From NCBI GenBank assembly GCA_947503885.1, contig CANNFD010000012.1:1-63043 (forward strand): a stretch of 63,043 bases of DNA, read 5' to 3'. The first letter of the stretch is position 1; the number at the start of each line of letters is the position of its first letter. The notes beneath the pieces are model-generated. The model had not been told where the DNA came from. It did not search any database and saw only the letters and a list, made by a program, of their open reading frames with translations. This stretch comes from an uncultured Olleya sp. Lineage in GTDB: Bacteria; Bacteroidota; Bacteroidia; Flavobacteriales; Flavobacteriaceae. A program made the position numbers and the translations under genes. This document shows positions 15,408-23,752 of this stretch, piece by piece.

Positions 15408-15428
15408 ATTGGCAACACTTTTGCCAAT
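15408..15428. promoter_or_regulatory. Perfect dyad in the grpE-dnaJ promoter region
   Basis: ATTGGCAA-CACTT-TTGCCAAT has perfect 8-bp arms and lies 31 bp before grpE. It also contains GG-N10-GC, which is the sigma-54 spacing on both strands, and overlaps a near-consensus housekeeping -7 box (CACTTTTG, with TTGACA at 15391). It is not the CIRCE element. It may be a heat-shock operator or a sigma-54-type promoter. Confidence 0.5.
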
Positions 15429-15459
15429 CTAATTACAGTATTTTAAATTAAGTACCAAA

Positions 15460-16014
15460 ATGAGCAAGAAAAACAAAAGTGAAATAGATATAGAAGAGGA
15501 AGTAAATACTGCTTCTAATCAAGAGGAAACAACTACAGAACAAGAAGAAAAGGAAGAACTATCTGTAGAAGAGCAATTAAAGGTTGAGCTGCAACAAGAA
15601 AAAGACAAGTTTTTACGTCTTTTTGCCGAGTTTGAAAACTATAAAAAACGTACGTCTAGAGAGCGTATGGAATTGTTTCAAACAGCAAGTAAAGATGTAA
15701 TGATGTCACTTTTACCGATTTTAGACGATTTTGAGCGTGCTTTATTGCATATTGAAGATGACAAAGAAGCAGAGCAATTACGTAAAGGTGTTTTATTAAT
15801 TTATAACAAATTAGTACAAGCATTGCAGCAAAAAGGACTAGCTAAAATTGAAGTTAAAAAAGGGGATGTGTTTGATGCAGATCACCACGAAGCAATAACT
15901 CAAATACCAGCACCTACTAAAGACTTAAAAGGTAAAATAGTAGACGTTATAGAAAAAGGATATAAACTAGGAGAAACTGTAATACGTTTTCCAAAAGTAA
16001 TTATCGGACAATAA
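15460..16014 (+). CDS. grpE: Nucleotide exchange factor GrpE
   Basis: The 184-aa protein has an acidic, low-complexity N-terminus (residues 1-40, [14 protein letters not shown]). A long coiled coil follows (~42-100; [32 protein letters not shown], the GrpE signature), then a C-terminal beta-wing domain ending in [21 protein letters not shown]. GrpE drives ADP release from DnaK. It lies 7 bp before dnaJ, forming a co-chaperone operon without dnaK, as is common in flavobacteria. Confidence 0.96.
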   Translation: MSKKNKSEIDIEEEVNTASNQEETTTEQEEKEELSVEEQLKVELQQEKDKFLRLFAEFENYKKRTSRERMELFQTASKDVMMSLLPILDDFERALLHIEDDKEAEQLRKGVLLIYNKLVQALQQKGLAKIEVKKGDVFDADHHEAITQIPAPTKDLKGKIVDVIEKGYKLGETVIRFPKVIIGQ

Positions 16015-16021
16015 AACAAGT

Positions 16022-17143
16022 ATGGCTAAAAGAGATTTTTACGAAATATTAGGTATAAATAAATCCGCTTCTCAAGCAGAAATTAAAAAAGCATACCGTA
16101 AAAAAGCAATAGAATTTCATCCGGATAAAAATCCAGATGATAAAGATGCAGAATCTAAGTTTAAAGAAGCTGCTGAAGCTTATGAGGTATTAAGTGACGA
16201 GAATAAAAAAGCACGTTACGACCAATACGGACACCAAGCGTTTGAAGGCGGTGGTGGAGGCTTCAATGGAGGCGGAATGAATATGGATGACATCTTTAGC
16301 CAATTTGGAGACATCTTTGGAGGCGGAGGCGGATTCTCTGGCTTTGGTGGTGGCTTTGGAGGAGGTCAACAACGTCGCGTTAAAGGTAGTAACCTTCGTG
16401 TACGTTTAAAATTGACTTTAGAAGAAATTGCTAACGGTGTAGAAAAGAAAATAAAAGTAAAACGTAAAGTTAAAGCACCTGGTACAACCTACAAAACATG
16501 TAGTACTTGTAATGGATCTGGTCAAGTAACTAGAGTTACAAACACTATATTAGGTCGTATGCAAACAGCATCGCCTTGTAATGCGTGTGGTGGTGCAGGA
16601 CAAATTATTGACAAAAAACCTAGTGAAGCTGATGCACAAGGTATGATTGCAAAAGAAGAAACTATTCCAGTAAATATTCCTGCAGGGGTAGTAGATGGTA
16701 TGCAACTTAAAGTATCTGGAAAAGGTAATGAAGCTCCTGGAAATGGAGTCTCTGGAGATTTATTAGTAGCAATCGAAGAAGAAGCTCACGAGTCTTTACA
16801 GCGTGAAGGAGATAACTTACATTACGATTTGTATGTTAGTTTACCAGATGCAATTTTAGGAAACTCTAAAGAGATTGATACAGTAACAGGAAAAGTGCGT
16901 ATTAAGATTGAAGCAGGTATGCAATCAGGGAAAATTTTACGCTTACGCGGAAAAGGAATTCCTAGCATTAATGGTTACGGTAAAGGTGACTTATTAGTAC
17001 ATGTTAATGTTTGGACACCAAAAACATTAAGTAAAAAACAAAAAGACTTTTTTGAAAGTATGAGAGAAGATGAGCACTTTACGCCTAAACCAGAGCGTAG
17101 TGATAAATCGTTTTTTGAAAAAGTAAAAGATATGTTTTCATAA
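16022..17143 (+). CDS. dnaJ: Chaperone DnaJ with a reduced zinc-binding domain
   Basis: This 373-aa protein has a J domain (residues 4-70) with the DnaK-activating HPD at 33-35 and a glycine/phenylalanine-rich linker (~75-117). Two substrate-binding beta domains end with the dimerisation tail. Class I DnaJ normally has four CxxCxGxG motifs; only two are present, CSTCNGSG (Cys160) and CNACGGAG (Cys186), enough for one zinc ion. The sequence between them is intact, so this is an evolved shortening and not a frameshift. It is co-transcribed with grpE. Confidence 0.95.
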   Translation: MAKRDFYEILGINKSASQAEIKKAYRKKAIEFHPDKNPDDKDAESKFKEAAEAYEVLSDENKKARYDQYGHQAFEGGGGGFNGGGMNMDDIFSQFGDIFGGGGGFSGFGGGFGGGQQRRVKGSNLRVRLKLTLEEIANGVEKKIKVKRKVKAPGTTYKTCSTCNGSGQVTRVTNTILGRMQTASPCNACGGAGQIIDKKPSEADAQGMIAKEETIPVNIPAGVVDGMQLKVSGKGNEAPGNGVSGDLLVAIEEEAHESLQREGDNLHYDLYVSLPDAILGNSKEIDTVTGKVRIKIEAGMQSGKILRLRGKGIPSINGYGKGDLLVHVNVWTPKTLSKKQKDFFESMREDEHFTPKPERSDKSFFEKVKDMFS

Positions 17144-17164
17144 CATTTTATAATAAATTATAGT

Positions 17165-17191
17165 AAAAAGCCCGTTTAAAACGGGCTTTTT
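17165..17191 (+). terminator. Terminator of grpE-dnaJ
   Basis: AAAAAGCCCGT / ACGGGCTTTTTT stem with a short TTAAA loop, 22 bp after the dnaJ stop. Confidence 0.88.
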
Positions 17192-17247
17192 TATGTGCTA
17201 AGTTTAACTATTTGTAATATTTAACTTCTTACTTTAATAAAAAATAG

Positions 17248-17255
17248 TATATTTG
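17248..17255 (+). promoter_or_regulatory. -7 box upstream of a small-RNA candidate
   Basis: TATATTTG is an exact TAnnTTTG match in the 323-bp gap between dnaJ and the ABC gene. It is followed within 100 bp by a terminator-like hairpin and no reading frame. A -33 TTG at the usual spacing is lacking. Confidence 0.4.
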
Positions 17256-17260
17256 ATTTA

Positions 17261-17345
17261 TTGCTAGCCTAGCTAGTGATAATTTTTCTTTTTCATAGCA
17301 ATTTTTTCCCATCCTTTATTTTTTTAAAGGGTGGGTTTTGTTTTT
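17261..17345 (+). ncRNA. Candidate small RNA between dnaJ and the ABC exporter
   Basis: After the -7 box, ATTGCTA (17260-17266) can pair with TAGCAAT (17296-17302), closing a loop that contains the CTAG-rich stretch GCTAGCCTAGCTAG. Next comes a terminator-like stem CCCATCCTTTA / TAAAGGGTGGG (17308-17335) and TTTTGTTTTT. Promoter, structured body and terminator together suggest a ~85-nt transcript. There is no second copy here to test covariation. Confidence 0.4.
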
Positions 17346-17392
17346 ATATAAAGTTTCAAGTGATGCTTTAAGTTAAAAATACCTAAATCTGT

Positions 17393-17412
17393 AATGTTAC
17401 TATTTTAACATT
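17393..17412. promoter_or_regulatory. Dyad upstream of the ABC exporter operon
   Basis: AATGTTA-CTATTT-TAACATT has 7-bp perfect arms, 54 bp before the ATP-binding protein start, and lies next to a near-consensus -7 box (TATATTTA). It is a possible operator. Confidence 0.35.
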
Positions 17413-17466
17413 TTCTATATTTACAACTCAGGCTATTATAGTCTAATTAATCAATTTAAAAAAACT

Positions 17467-18390
17467 ATGAGTAACCTTTTAGAGGTACACCAAGTGTCTA
17501 AAAAATTTGGAGACTTTACCGCATTAAATAATGTGTCCATAACAGTCCCAAAAGGTAGTATTTTTGGTTTACTTGGTCCTAACGGAGCAGGAAAAACAAC
17601 TTTAATACGTGTTATTAATCAAATAACAATGCCGGACACAGGACATGTGTTGCTGGATGGCGAAGCCCTAAAAAACCATCATATTAGAGATATTGGCTAT
17701 TTACCCGAAGAGCGTGGTTTGTATAAATCAATGAAGGTAGGAGAGCAAGCTTTGTATTTAGCACAATTAAAAGGAATGCAAAAAGCAGAAGCTAAAAAAC
17801 GACTTAAAATGTGGTTTGAGCGCCTGGAAATTGGTGATTGGTGGAATAAAAAAATTCAAGAACTGTCTAAAGGTATGGCGCAAAAAATACAGTTTATAGT
17901 TACTGTTTTGCATGAGCCTAAACTACTAATTTTTGACGAGCCTTTTTCTGGTTTTGATCCTATTAATGCTAATTTAATTAAAGACGAAATTTTAAGACTT
18001 CGTGACAATGGTGCTACAGTTATTTTTTCTACTCACCGTATGGAGTCTGTGGAAGAGCTCTGTGACCATATTGCACTAATCCATAAATCTAATAAAGTAT
18101 TAGATGGTAATTTAATGGATGTTAAACGTCAATATAAAACCAATACATTTCAAATAGGTATAAATCCTAATAATAGTAATTTAGAACAAGAATTGGTTAG
18201 TAAATTTAGTGTAACACCTGCCGAGTTTAAAACTTTAGGTGACGATTTGAAGCTAAATATAAAACTGTCCGACAACGAGTCGGCTAATGACTTGTTAAGT
18301 TATTTAACTAGTAAAGGTCAAATTTCTCACTTTGTAGAAGTTATTCCTAGTGCCAACGATATTTTTATTCAAACTGTAAAGAATAACTAA
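17467..18390 (+). CDS. ABC transporter ATP-binding protein (NatA-like)
   Basis: The 307-aa protein has Walker A GPNGAGKTT (~35-43), the Q-loop and ABC signature LSKGMAQKIQF (~136), Walker B LLIFDEPFSGFDP and the H-loop STHRMES. The C-terminal ~85 residues form an accessory domain typical of the DUF4162-bearing NatA/exporter group. The signature LSKGM in place of LSGGQ is usual in this subfamily. It forms an operon with the permease, 2 bp downstream. The substrate is unknown; NatAB-type pairs export sodium or antimicrobial compounds. Confidence 0.93.
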   Translation: MSNLLEVHQVSKKFGDFTALNNVSITVPKGSIFGLLGPNGAGKTTLIRVINQITMPDTGHVLLDGEALKNHHIRDIGYLPEERGLYKSMKVGEQALYLAQLKGMQKAEAKKRLKMWFERLEIGDWWNKKIQELSKGMAQKIQFIVTVLHEPKLLIFDEPFSGFDPINANLIKDEILRLRDNGATVIFSTHRMESVEELCDHIALIHKSNKVLDGNLMDVKRQYKTNTFQIGINPNNSNLEQELVSKFSVTPAEFKTLGDDLKLNIKLSDNESANDLLSYLTSKGQISHFVEVIPSANDIFIQTVKNN

Positions 18391-18392
18391 TT

Positions 18393-19706
18393 ATGAACCA
18401 TCTTTCGCTAATTATACAACGCGAGTATTTAACTAAAGTTAGAAACAAATCGTTTTTAATAATGACTATTCTTAGTCCGTTAATATTTATAGCTTTAATA
18501 ACTGTTGTCGTTTATTTATCTCAGATGAATAATAATAAACAACGTACCATTTCGGTTTTAGATGATTCTAGTATGTTGACAGAAGTGTTTAAGGATACAG
18601 AAAACACAAAATATAGTTTATTAAAAAATATAACCTTAGATAATGCTAAAACTATTGTTGAAGAAAAAGGAGATTATGGCTTACTTCATATTAATAAATT
18701 AGACAACTTTGAAAATGCAGCTACAAGTGTTCAGTTTTATTCTGAAGAGTCTCCATCGCTTTCTGTTATTTCTTCTTTAGAAGATAAAATAGAAAAAGAA
18801 TTAACTAACCTTAATATGGCTAGTAAAGGGGTGGATTTGGAAACAATAAAGTCTTCTAAAATTAAAATTAATATTGCTCAAGAAAATTTTTCTGGGGTCA
18901 AATCCTCTAAAATAGACAGTGTCGTTAAATTAGCATTTGGTGGCGCTGCAGGATATTTGTTATTTATGTTTATTATAATTTATGGTAACATGATAATGCG
19001 AAGCGTTATCGAAGAAAAAACAAGCCGAATTATTGAAATCATTATTTCTTCAGTTAAACCTATGCAATTAATGTTAGGTAAAATTATTGGTACCTCTTTA
19101 GCAGGGATTACTCAGTTTGTAATATGGATTATTCTTGGAGGCGTATTAATGACAATTGTATCGGCAATTTTCGGCATAGATTTCGCGCAAGCACAAACTC
19201 CACAACAAGAGTTAATGCGTCAAGCTATGGCTAATCCAGAAGCTAACATGAAAGTGCAAAGCTTATTTACCGCATTTTATAACTTGCCTTTAACTAATTT
19301 AGTTATCGCATTTTTACTGTTTTTTATTAGTGGTTATTTATTATATAGTTCGTTATATGCAGCAATTGGAGCAGCTGTTGATAACGAGACAGATACACAA
19401 CAGTTTATGCTACCTATTTTAATGCCTTTAATATTAGCGGTTTATGTAGGGATGTTTACAGTTATTGAGGATCCACATGGGACAGTAAGTACAATATTTT
19501 CGTTTATACCGTTTACATCGCCAGTAGTAATGTTAATGAGGATTCCGTTTGGAGTCCCAATTTGGCAACAAATTGTCTCTTTATTACTTTTAGTAGCAAC
19601 ATTTACATTTACTGTTTGGTTTGCAGCAAAAATATATAGAGTAGGTATTTTAATGTATGGTAAAAAGCCAACGTACAGAGAATTAATAAAGTGGATTAGA
19701 TATTAA
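18393..19706 (+). CDS. ABC-2 type transporter permease (NatB-like)
   Basis: The 437-aa protein has one N-terminal membrane helix (~20-43) and an extracytoplasmic domain (~45-170). A block of about five helices fills the C-terminal half, with the ABC-2 motif MRSVIEEKTSRIIEIIISSVKPMQLMLGKIIG. This is the NatB/DUF3526-like exporter layout and fits the preceding ATPase. The MscS-type gene follows after 11 bp, so the transcript probably continues. Confidence 0.92.
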   Translation: MNHLSLIIQREYLTKVRNKSFLIMTILSPLIFIALITVVVYLSQMNNNKQRTISVLDDSSMLTEVFKDTENTKYSLLKNITLDNAKTIVEEKGDYGLLHINKLDNFENAATSVQFYSEESPSLSVISSLEDKIEKELTNLNMASKGVDLETIKSSKIKINIAQENFSGVKSSKIDSVVKLAFGGAAGYLLFMFIIIYGNMIMRSVIEEKTSRIIEIIISSVKPMQLMLGKIIGTSLAGITQFVIWIILGGVLMTIVSAIFGIDFAQAQTPQQELMRQAMANPEANMKVQSLFTAFYNLPLTNLVIAFLLFFISGYLLYSSLYAAIGAAVDNETDTQQFMLPILMPLILAVYVGMFTVIEDPHGTVSTIFSFIPFTSPVVMLMRIPFGVPIWQQIVSLLLLVATFTFTVWFAAKIYRVGILMYGKKPTYRELIKWIRY

Positions 19707-19717
19707 ATTTTATTAAA

Positions 19718-20671
19718 ATGCAAGACGAAAAAGTAACAGATAAAATTGAAAAAGAAGTAGAAAAAGTAGGAGATGCTATTGTTGAAAGCTCTGCTTGGGA
19801 AACTTTTTTAGATTTTTTAAATTATAAACTTTACACCTTTACAGATGTTAAAGGTTTAGAAACTAGCGTGATTAGGGTAAAGTATGTGCTGTTAGTTATT
19901 ATAGTACTTTTATTAACATCCTATTTATTACGCTTTGTTAAAAGAGTTCTGACACGTAATATGCCAGATGATGATAAGGCTAAGTTTACGACTGTGTTTT
20001 CATTTGCTAGATGGTTTATTTATATTATTGTTTTTTTAGTAGTCTTAGACTCTGTTAATGTTAATATAACTGCAATTTTTGCAGCTTCTGCAGCCTTATT
20101 AATTGGTGTTGGTTTAGCACTCCAAACATTGTTTCAGGATATAATTTCCGGAATTTTTATATTAGTTGACCAGTCTGTTCATGTTGGAGATATTATTGAA
20201 ATTGATGGAAAAGTTGGTCGTGTTGAAGAAATTAAATTACGTACTACTAGAGCAGTTACTATTGACGATAAAGTTTTGGTAATACCTAATCATTTATATT
20301 TAACAAACAGTCTTTATAATTGGACACAAAACGGAACAAGTACCAGAGAAGGTGTGGACGTAGGTGTCGCTTATGGTAGTGACGTCCAATTAGTAAAAAA
20401 GTTATTGTTGCAGGCAGCAAAGTCAATACCAGGTGTTTTTAAATTTCCAGAACCAGCTGTTACTTTTACAGACTTCGGAGAAAGTGCCTTGAATTTTAGA
20501 GTAACATTTACGATTGATGATAGTTTTAATGCCAGAATACCTAAAAGTAATATTAGATTTGAGATTGATAGATTATTTAGAGAAAACAATATAACTATAC
20601 CTTTTCCACAAAGAGATATACACATTATTAATCCAAGCCAAGCTAAGGATGTATCTAGTTTAAATGATTAA
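19718..20671 (+). CDS. MscS family mechanosensitive channel, short form
   Basis: The 317-aa protein has an acidic helical N-terminus and two or three membrane helices (~55-150). The MscS core is ITAIFAASAALLIGVGLALQTLFQDIISGIFIL, then HVGDIIEIDGKVGRVEEIKLRTTRAVTIDDKVLVIPNH. The C-terminal alpha/beta cage ends at IPFPQRDIHI. It is a different subtype from the channel at 11895-12983. It is placed within the operon with the exporter and overlaps the next frame slightly. Confidence 0.93.
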   Translation: MQDEKVTDKIEKEVEKVGDAIVESSAWETFLDFLNYKLYTFTDVKGLETSVIRVKYVLLVIIVLLLTSYLLRFVKRVLTRNMPDDDKAKFTTVFSFARWFIYIIVFLVVLDSVNVNITAIFAASAALLIGVGLALQTLFQDIISGIFILVDQSVHVGDIIEIDGKVGRVEEIKLRTTRAVTIDDKVLVIPNHLYLTNSLYNWTQNGTSTREGVDVGVAYGSDVQLVKKLLLQAAKSIPGVFKFPEPAVTFTDFGESALNFRVTFTIDDSFNARIPKSNIRFEIDRLFRENNITIPFPQRDIHIINPSQAKDVSSLND

Positions 20672-20681
20672 ATTTATGTTT

Positions 20682-21569
20682 ATGATAAAAAAAACATTTT
20701 TTAAAATTGTACTATTAATACTGTTTAGTATATCAATTAATCAAGTTAATGCTCAACTTACAGATTTAGCTAGATTAGAATATTCGTATATACCCAAAAG
20801 TAATTCTGAAGACAGCTTTGATAGGGTTAGATTGTTGTTAAATTATCCAATAAAAACAAAAGAAGACTGTTATATAATTATAGGCGCCGATTATAGTAGG
20901 ATAGCCTTGAATTTAGAAGATAATTACCCCTTTCCGGCTAATAATTTAAAACGATTACACGTTTTAGATTTTAATATAGGGTACACCTTCAAAATTTCTG
21001 AAAATTGGAGATTAGGTGCAAAGCTAACTCCGCGATTAGCCTCGACATTAAGACGAGAAATTACAAGTCAAGATTTGTTTATAAACGGGGGTGTGTATGC
21101 TATAAATGATAAAACAAAGGACCAAAACATCAATAAACCATACCGATTAGTATTAGGGCTAACTTATAATACCACAACAGGTATTCCGTTACCATTACCT
21201 TTTGTAAGTTATTACCGTCGCGTAAATCAAAATTGGTCTTATAATTTAGGTGTTCCTAAAACCAATGTTAAATATTTTTTTAACGAAAAAAATATAATAC
21301 AAACATTTGTAGGTATAGATGGTTACTTTGCAAACGCTCAAGACAGTATTAATATTAACGGAAAACTAGCCGAAAGTGTGTCGTTATCTGTAATATTAGC
21401 AGGTATAGGATATGAGTTTTGCTTTACAGATAACCTTATTTGGTACACTTACACAGGGTATACTATAAGGATGAATAATAGATTAAGAGACCAAAACCGT
21501 GACGAAGTATATAAACTAGATAACGTAAATGCGTTTTATTTAAGAACAGGAATTAAATTTAAATTATAA
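20682..21569 (+). CDS. Outer-membrane beta protein, DUF6268-like
   Basis: The start at 20682 (MIKKTFFKIVLLILFSISINQVNAQ) gives a compact signal peptide. In-frame ATGs at 20664 and 20676 are alternatives that overlap or abut the mscS stop. The ~295-aa mature region is a series of amphipathic beta strands with aromatic girdle residues, ending in FYLRTGIKFKL. This fits a small outer-membrane barrel of the DUF6268 type. It overlaps the response regulator start by one base (TAATG), indicating translational coupling. Function is unknown. Confidence 0.75.
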   Translation: MIKKTFFKIVLLILFSISINQVNAQLTDLARLEYSYIPKSNSEDSFDRVRLLLNYPIKTKEDCYIIIGADYSRIALNLEDNYPFPANNLKRLHVLDFNIGYTFKISENWRLGAKLTPRLASTLRREITSQDLFINGGVYAINDKTKDQNINKPYRLVLGLTYNTTTGIPLPLPFVSYYRRVNQNWSYNLGVPKTNVKYFFNEKNIIQTFVGIDGYFANAQDSININGKLAESVSLSVILAGIGYEFCFTDNLIWYTYTGYTIRMNNRLRDQNRDEVYKLDNVNAFYLRTGIKFKL

Positions 21570-22732
21570 TGCCAAAAATTTTAGTAATTGAGGACGAAGC
21601 AGCAATTAGAAGAGTATTAGTCAAAATTCTTTCAGAAGAAAATGATAAATACGAATTAGATGAAGCTGAAGATGGATTAATAGGTATCGATAAAATTAAA
21701 AAAAACGATTACGACCTTATTCTTTGCGACATTAAAATGCCTAAAATGGACGGTGTTGAGGTTTTAGAAGCAGTAAAAAAAATAAAACCAGAGATACCAA
21801 TGGTAATGATTTCTGGACACGGAGATCTAGACACAGCAGTAAATACTATGCGTTTAGGGGCTTTTGATTATATCTCAAAACCACCAGATTTAAACCGTTT
21901 ATTAAATACTGTACGTAATGCATTGGACAGAAAAGAATTAGTTATTGAAAACAAAATTCTTAAAAAGAAAGTCAGTAAAAAATACGAAATGGTAGGAGAT
22001 AGCGACGCTATTTCTCAAATCAAAGACATAATAGATAAAGTCGCACCAACAGATGCTAGAGTTTTAATTACTGGACCAAACGGAACAGGTAAAGAGCTAG
22101 TAGCACATTGGTTACACCAAAAAAGCACACGTCATAAAGGACCAATGATAGAAGTTAACTGTGCAGCTATACCAAGCGAGTTAATAGAAAGCGAACTTTT
22201 TGGTCACGTAAAAGGCGCCTTTACAAGTGCAGCAAAAGACAGAGCAGGTAAGTTTGAAGCAGCCAATGGAGGAACCATATTTTTAGACGAAATCGGGGAT
22301 ATGAGCCTATCCGCACAAGCAAAAGTATTGCGTGCTTTACAAGAAAGTCGCATACAACGTGTAGGAAGTGATAAGGATATTAAAGTAGATGTTAGGATTG
22401 TAGCAGCAACCAATAAAAACTTAAAAAAGGAAATCGAGGACGGAAAATTCCGTGAAGATTTATACCACAGACTAGCAGTAATTTTAGTAAAAGTACCAGC
22501 ATTAAATGATAGACGAGAAGATATTCCACTACTAATAAATCATTTTTCAGCAAAAATAGCAGAAGAGCAAGGTACCGCAAATAAAACATTTTCTAAAAAA
22601 GCCATTAGCCTATTGCAAGACTATGATTGGACAGGAAATATTAGAGAGCTACGCAATGTTGTAGAGCGATTAATTATCCTAGGTGGAGCAGAAGTAAGCG
22701 AGGAAGACGTAAAACTATTTGCAAGTAAATAA
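21569..22732 (+). CDS. NtrC-type sigma-54-dependent response regulator lacking a DNA-binding domain
   Basis: The 387-aa protein has a receiver domain (1-120) with phospho-acceptor Asp54 (CDIKMPKMDG) and the acidic pair Glu9/Asp10 (IEDE). A linker helix leads to a sigma-54 AAA+ domain (~143-375): Walker A GPNGTGKE at 169-176, L1 loop GAFTSA at 216-221 (canonical GAFTGA) and Walker B GGTIFLDE. The arginine fingers lie in FREDLYHRL. The protein stops about 12 residues after the AAA+ lid, without a Fis-type HTH. Such activators, like FlgR or CtcC, act from solution. The sensor kinase is not nearby. Confidence 0.93.
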   Translation: MPKILVIEDEAAIRRVLVKILSEENDKYELDEAEDGLIGIDKIKKNDYDLILCDIKMPKMDGVEVLEAVKKIKPEIPMVMISGHGDLDTAVNTMRLGAFDYISKPPDLNRLLNTVRNALDRKELVIENKILKKKVSKKYEMVGDSDAISQIKDIIDKVAPTDARVLITGPNGTGKELVAHWLHQKSTRHKGPMIEVNCAAIPSELIESELFGHVKGAFTSAAKDRAGKFEAANGGTIFLDEIGDMSLSAQAKVLRALQESRIQRVGSDKDIKVDVRIVAATNKNLKKEIEDGKFREDLYHRLAVILVKVPALNDRREDIPLLINHFSAKIAEEQGTANKTFSKKAISLLQDYDWTGNIRELRNVVERLIILGGAEVSEEDVKLFASK

Positions 22733-22738
22733 ATTAGT

Positions 22739-23617
22739 ATGAAAGACATAAAAATTAAAGACCATAAAATCACTTCAAAAATCAAGTTAAGCGACTTGTC
22801 AAGTAAGCTAGATTTAGGCGAAGATAAAGACACAATAGAAGACGCTTTACGTAAAGTAAGACGTAAGTTAGGTAAGCTTCAAGACACGATGTATGCACAT
22901 GGCAAATACTCTGTTTTAGTATGTTTACAAGGTATGGATACCTCAGGAAAAGATAGTTTAATCCGCGAGGTTTTTAAAGATTTTAACGCTAGAGGTGTTG
23001 AGGTTATGAGTTTTAAAGTCCCAACAGAATTAGAGCTAAAACACGACTACCTATGGCGTCATTATATTAAACTGCCAGCAAGAGGTAAATTTGGCGTGCA
23101 CAACCGTACACATTATGAAAACGTATTAGTAACGCGAGTACATCCAGAATATATATTAGGAGAAAAACTACCATTTATCAAAAGTATAAACGACGTAAAC
23201 GAAGACTTTTGGGCTACACGTTTTGACCAAATTAATAACTTTGAAAAGCACCTAACAGAAAACGGAACACTAATATTTAAGTTTTTCATGAATCTCTCTA
23301 AAGAGGAGCAACGCAAAAGACTATTACGTCGCTTAGATAAGCAAGAAAAAAACTGGAAATTCTCTGCAGGTGACCTAAAAGAACGTAAATTATGGGATAA
23401 TTATATGGACTGTTACCAAGATGCCATAAACCGCACCAGCAAAGACTATGCACCATGGTACAACATTCCAGCAGACGACAAACCAACAGCACGACTAGTA
23501 GTAGCACAAATTTTGTACGACACCCTAAAAACATATACAGATATAGTAGAGCCCGAATTGGACGATAAAACCAAAGCCAATTTGCACCTATATAGAGAGC
23601 AATTAAAAAACGAATAG
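22739..23617 (+). CDS. Polyphosphate kinase 2 family protein
   Basis: This 292-aa protein has the PPK2 core: Walker A GMDTSGKDS (~64-72), the lid region PTELELKHDYLWRHYIKLPARGKFGVHNRTHYENVLVTRVHP, and later FMNLSKEEQRKRLLRR and PWYNIPADDK. PPK2 enzymes transfer phosphate between polyphosphate and nucleotides; the short single-domain form usually phosphorylates ADP/GDP or AMP. It is 6 bp downstream of the response regulator and is likely co-transcribed, hinting at phosphate or energy stress. Confidence 0.93.
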   Translation: MKDIKIKDHKITSKIKLSDLSSKLDLGEDKDTIEDALRKVRRKLGKLQDTMYAHGKYSVLVCLQGMDTSGKDSLIREVFKDFNARGVEVMSFKVPTELELKHDYLWRHYIKLPARGKFGVHNRTHYENVLVTRVHPEYILGEKLPFIKSINDVNEDFWATRFDQINNFEKHLTENGTLIFKFFMNLSKEEQRKRLLRRLDKQEKNWKFSAGDLKERKLWDNYMDCYQDAINRTSKDYAPWYNIPADDKPTARLVVAQILYDTLKTYTDIVEPELDDKTKANLHLYREQLKNE

Positions 23618-23656
23618 TATACCCAAACAGGAAATACTAAACAATAAAAATTATTT

Positions 23657-23746
23657 TGGCGTTACCACAAGGGTCGCGCTTTACATTATATCTTTTTTTG
23701 CCATATATGGCAGCAAAAAAAGGATGCCATTTCAATCGCTAACGCA
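23657..23746. repeat. REP-like palindromic element
   Basis: GCGTTA at 23659-23664 pairs with TAACGC at 23740-23745. Inside, ATCTTTTTTTGC pairs with GCAAAAAAAGGAT (one bulge) around the perfect palindrome TGCCATATATGGCA. It fills almost the entire gap between the PPK2 and peptidase genes. It resembles, from memory, a repeat seen in many flavobacterial genomes that reads GCGTTA...GGATGCC...TAACGC. No second copy was seen in this window. Confidence 0.6.
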
Positions 23747-23752
23747 ACCATC

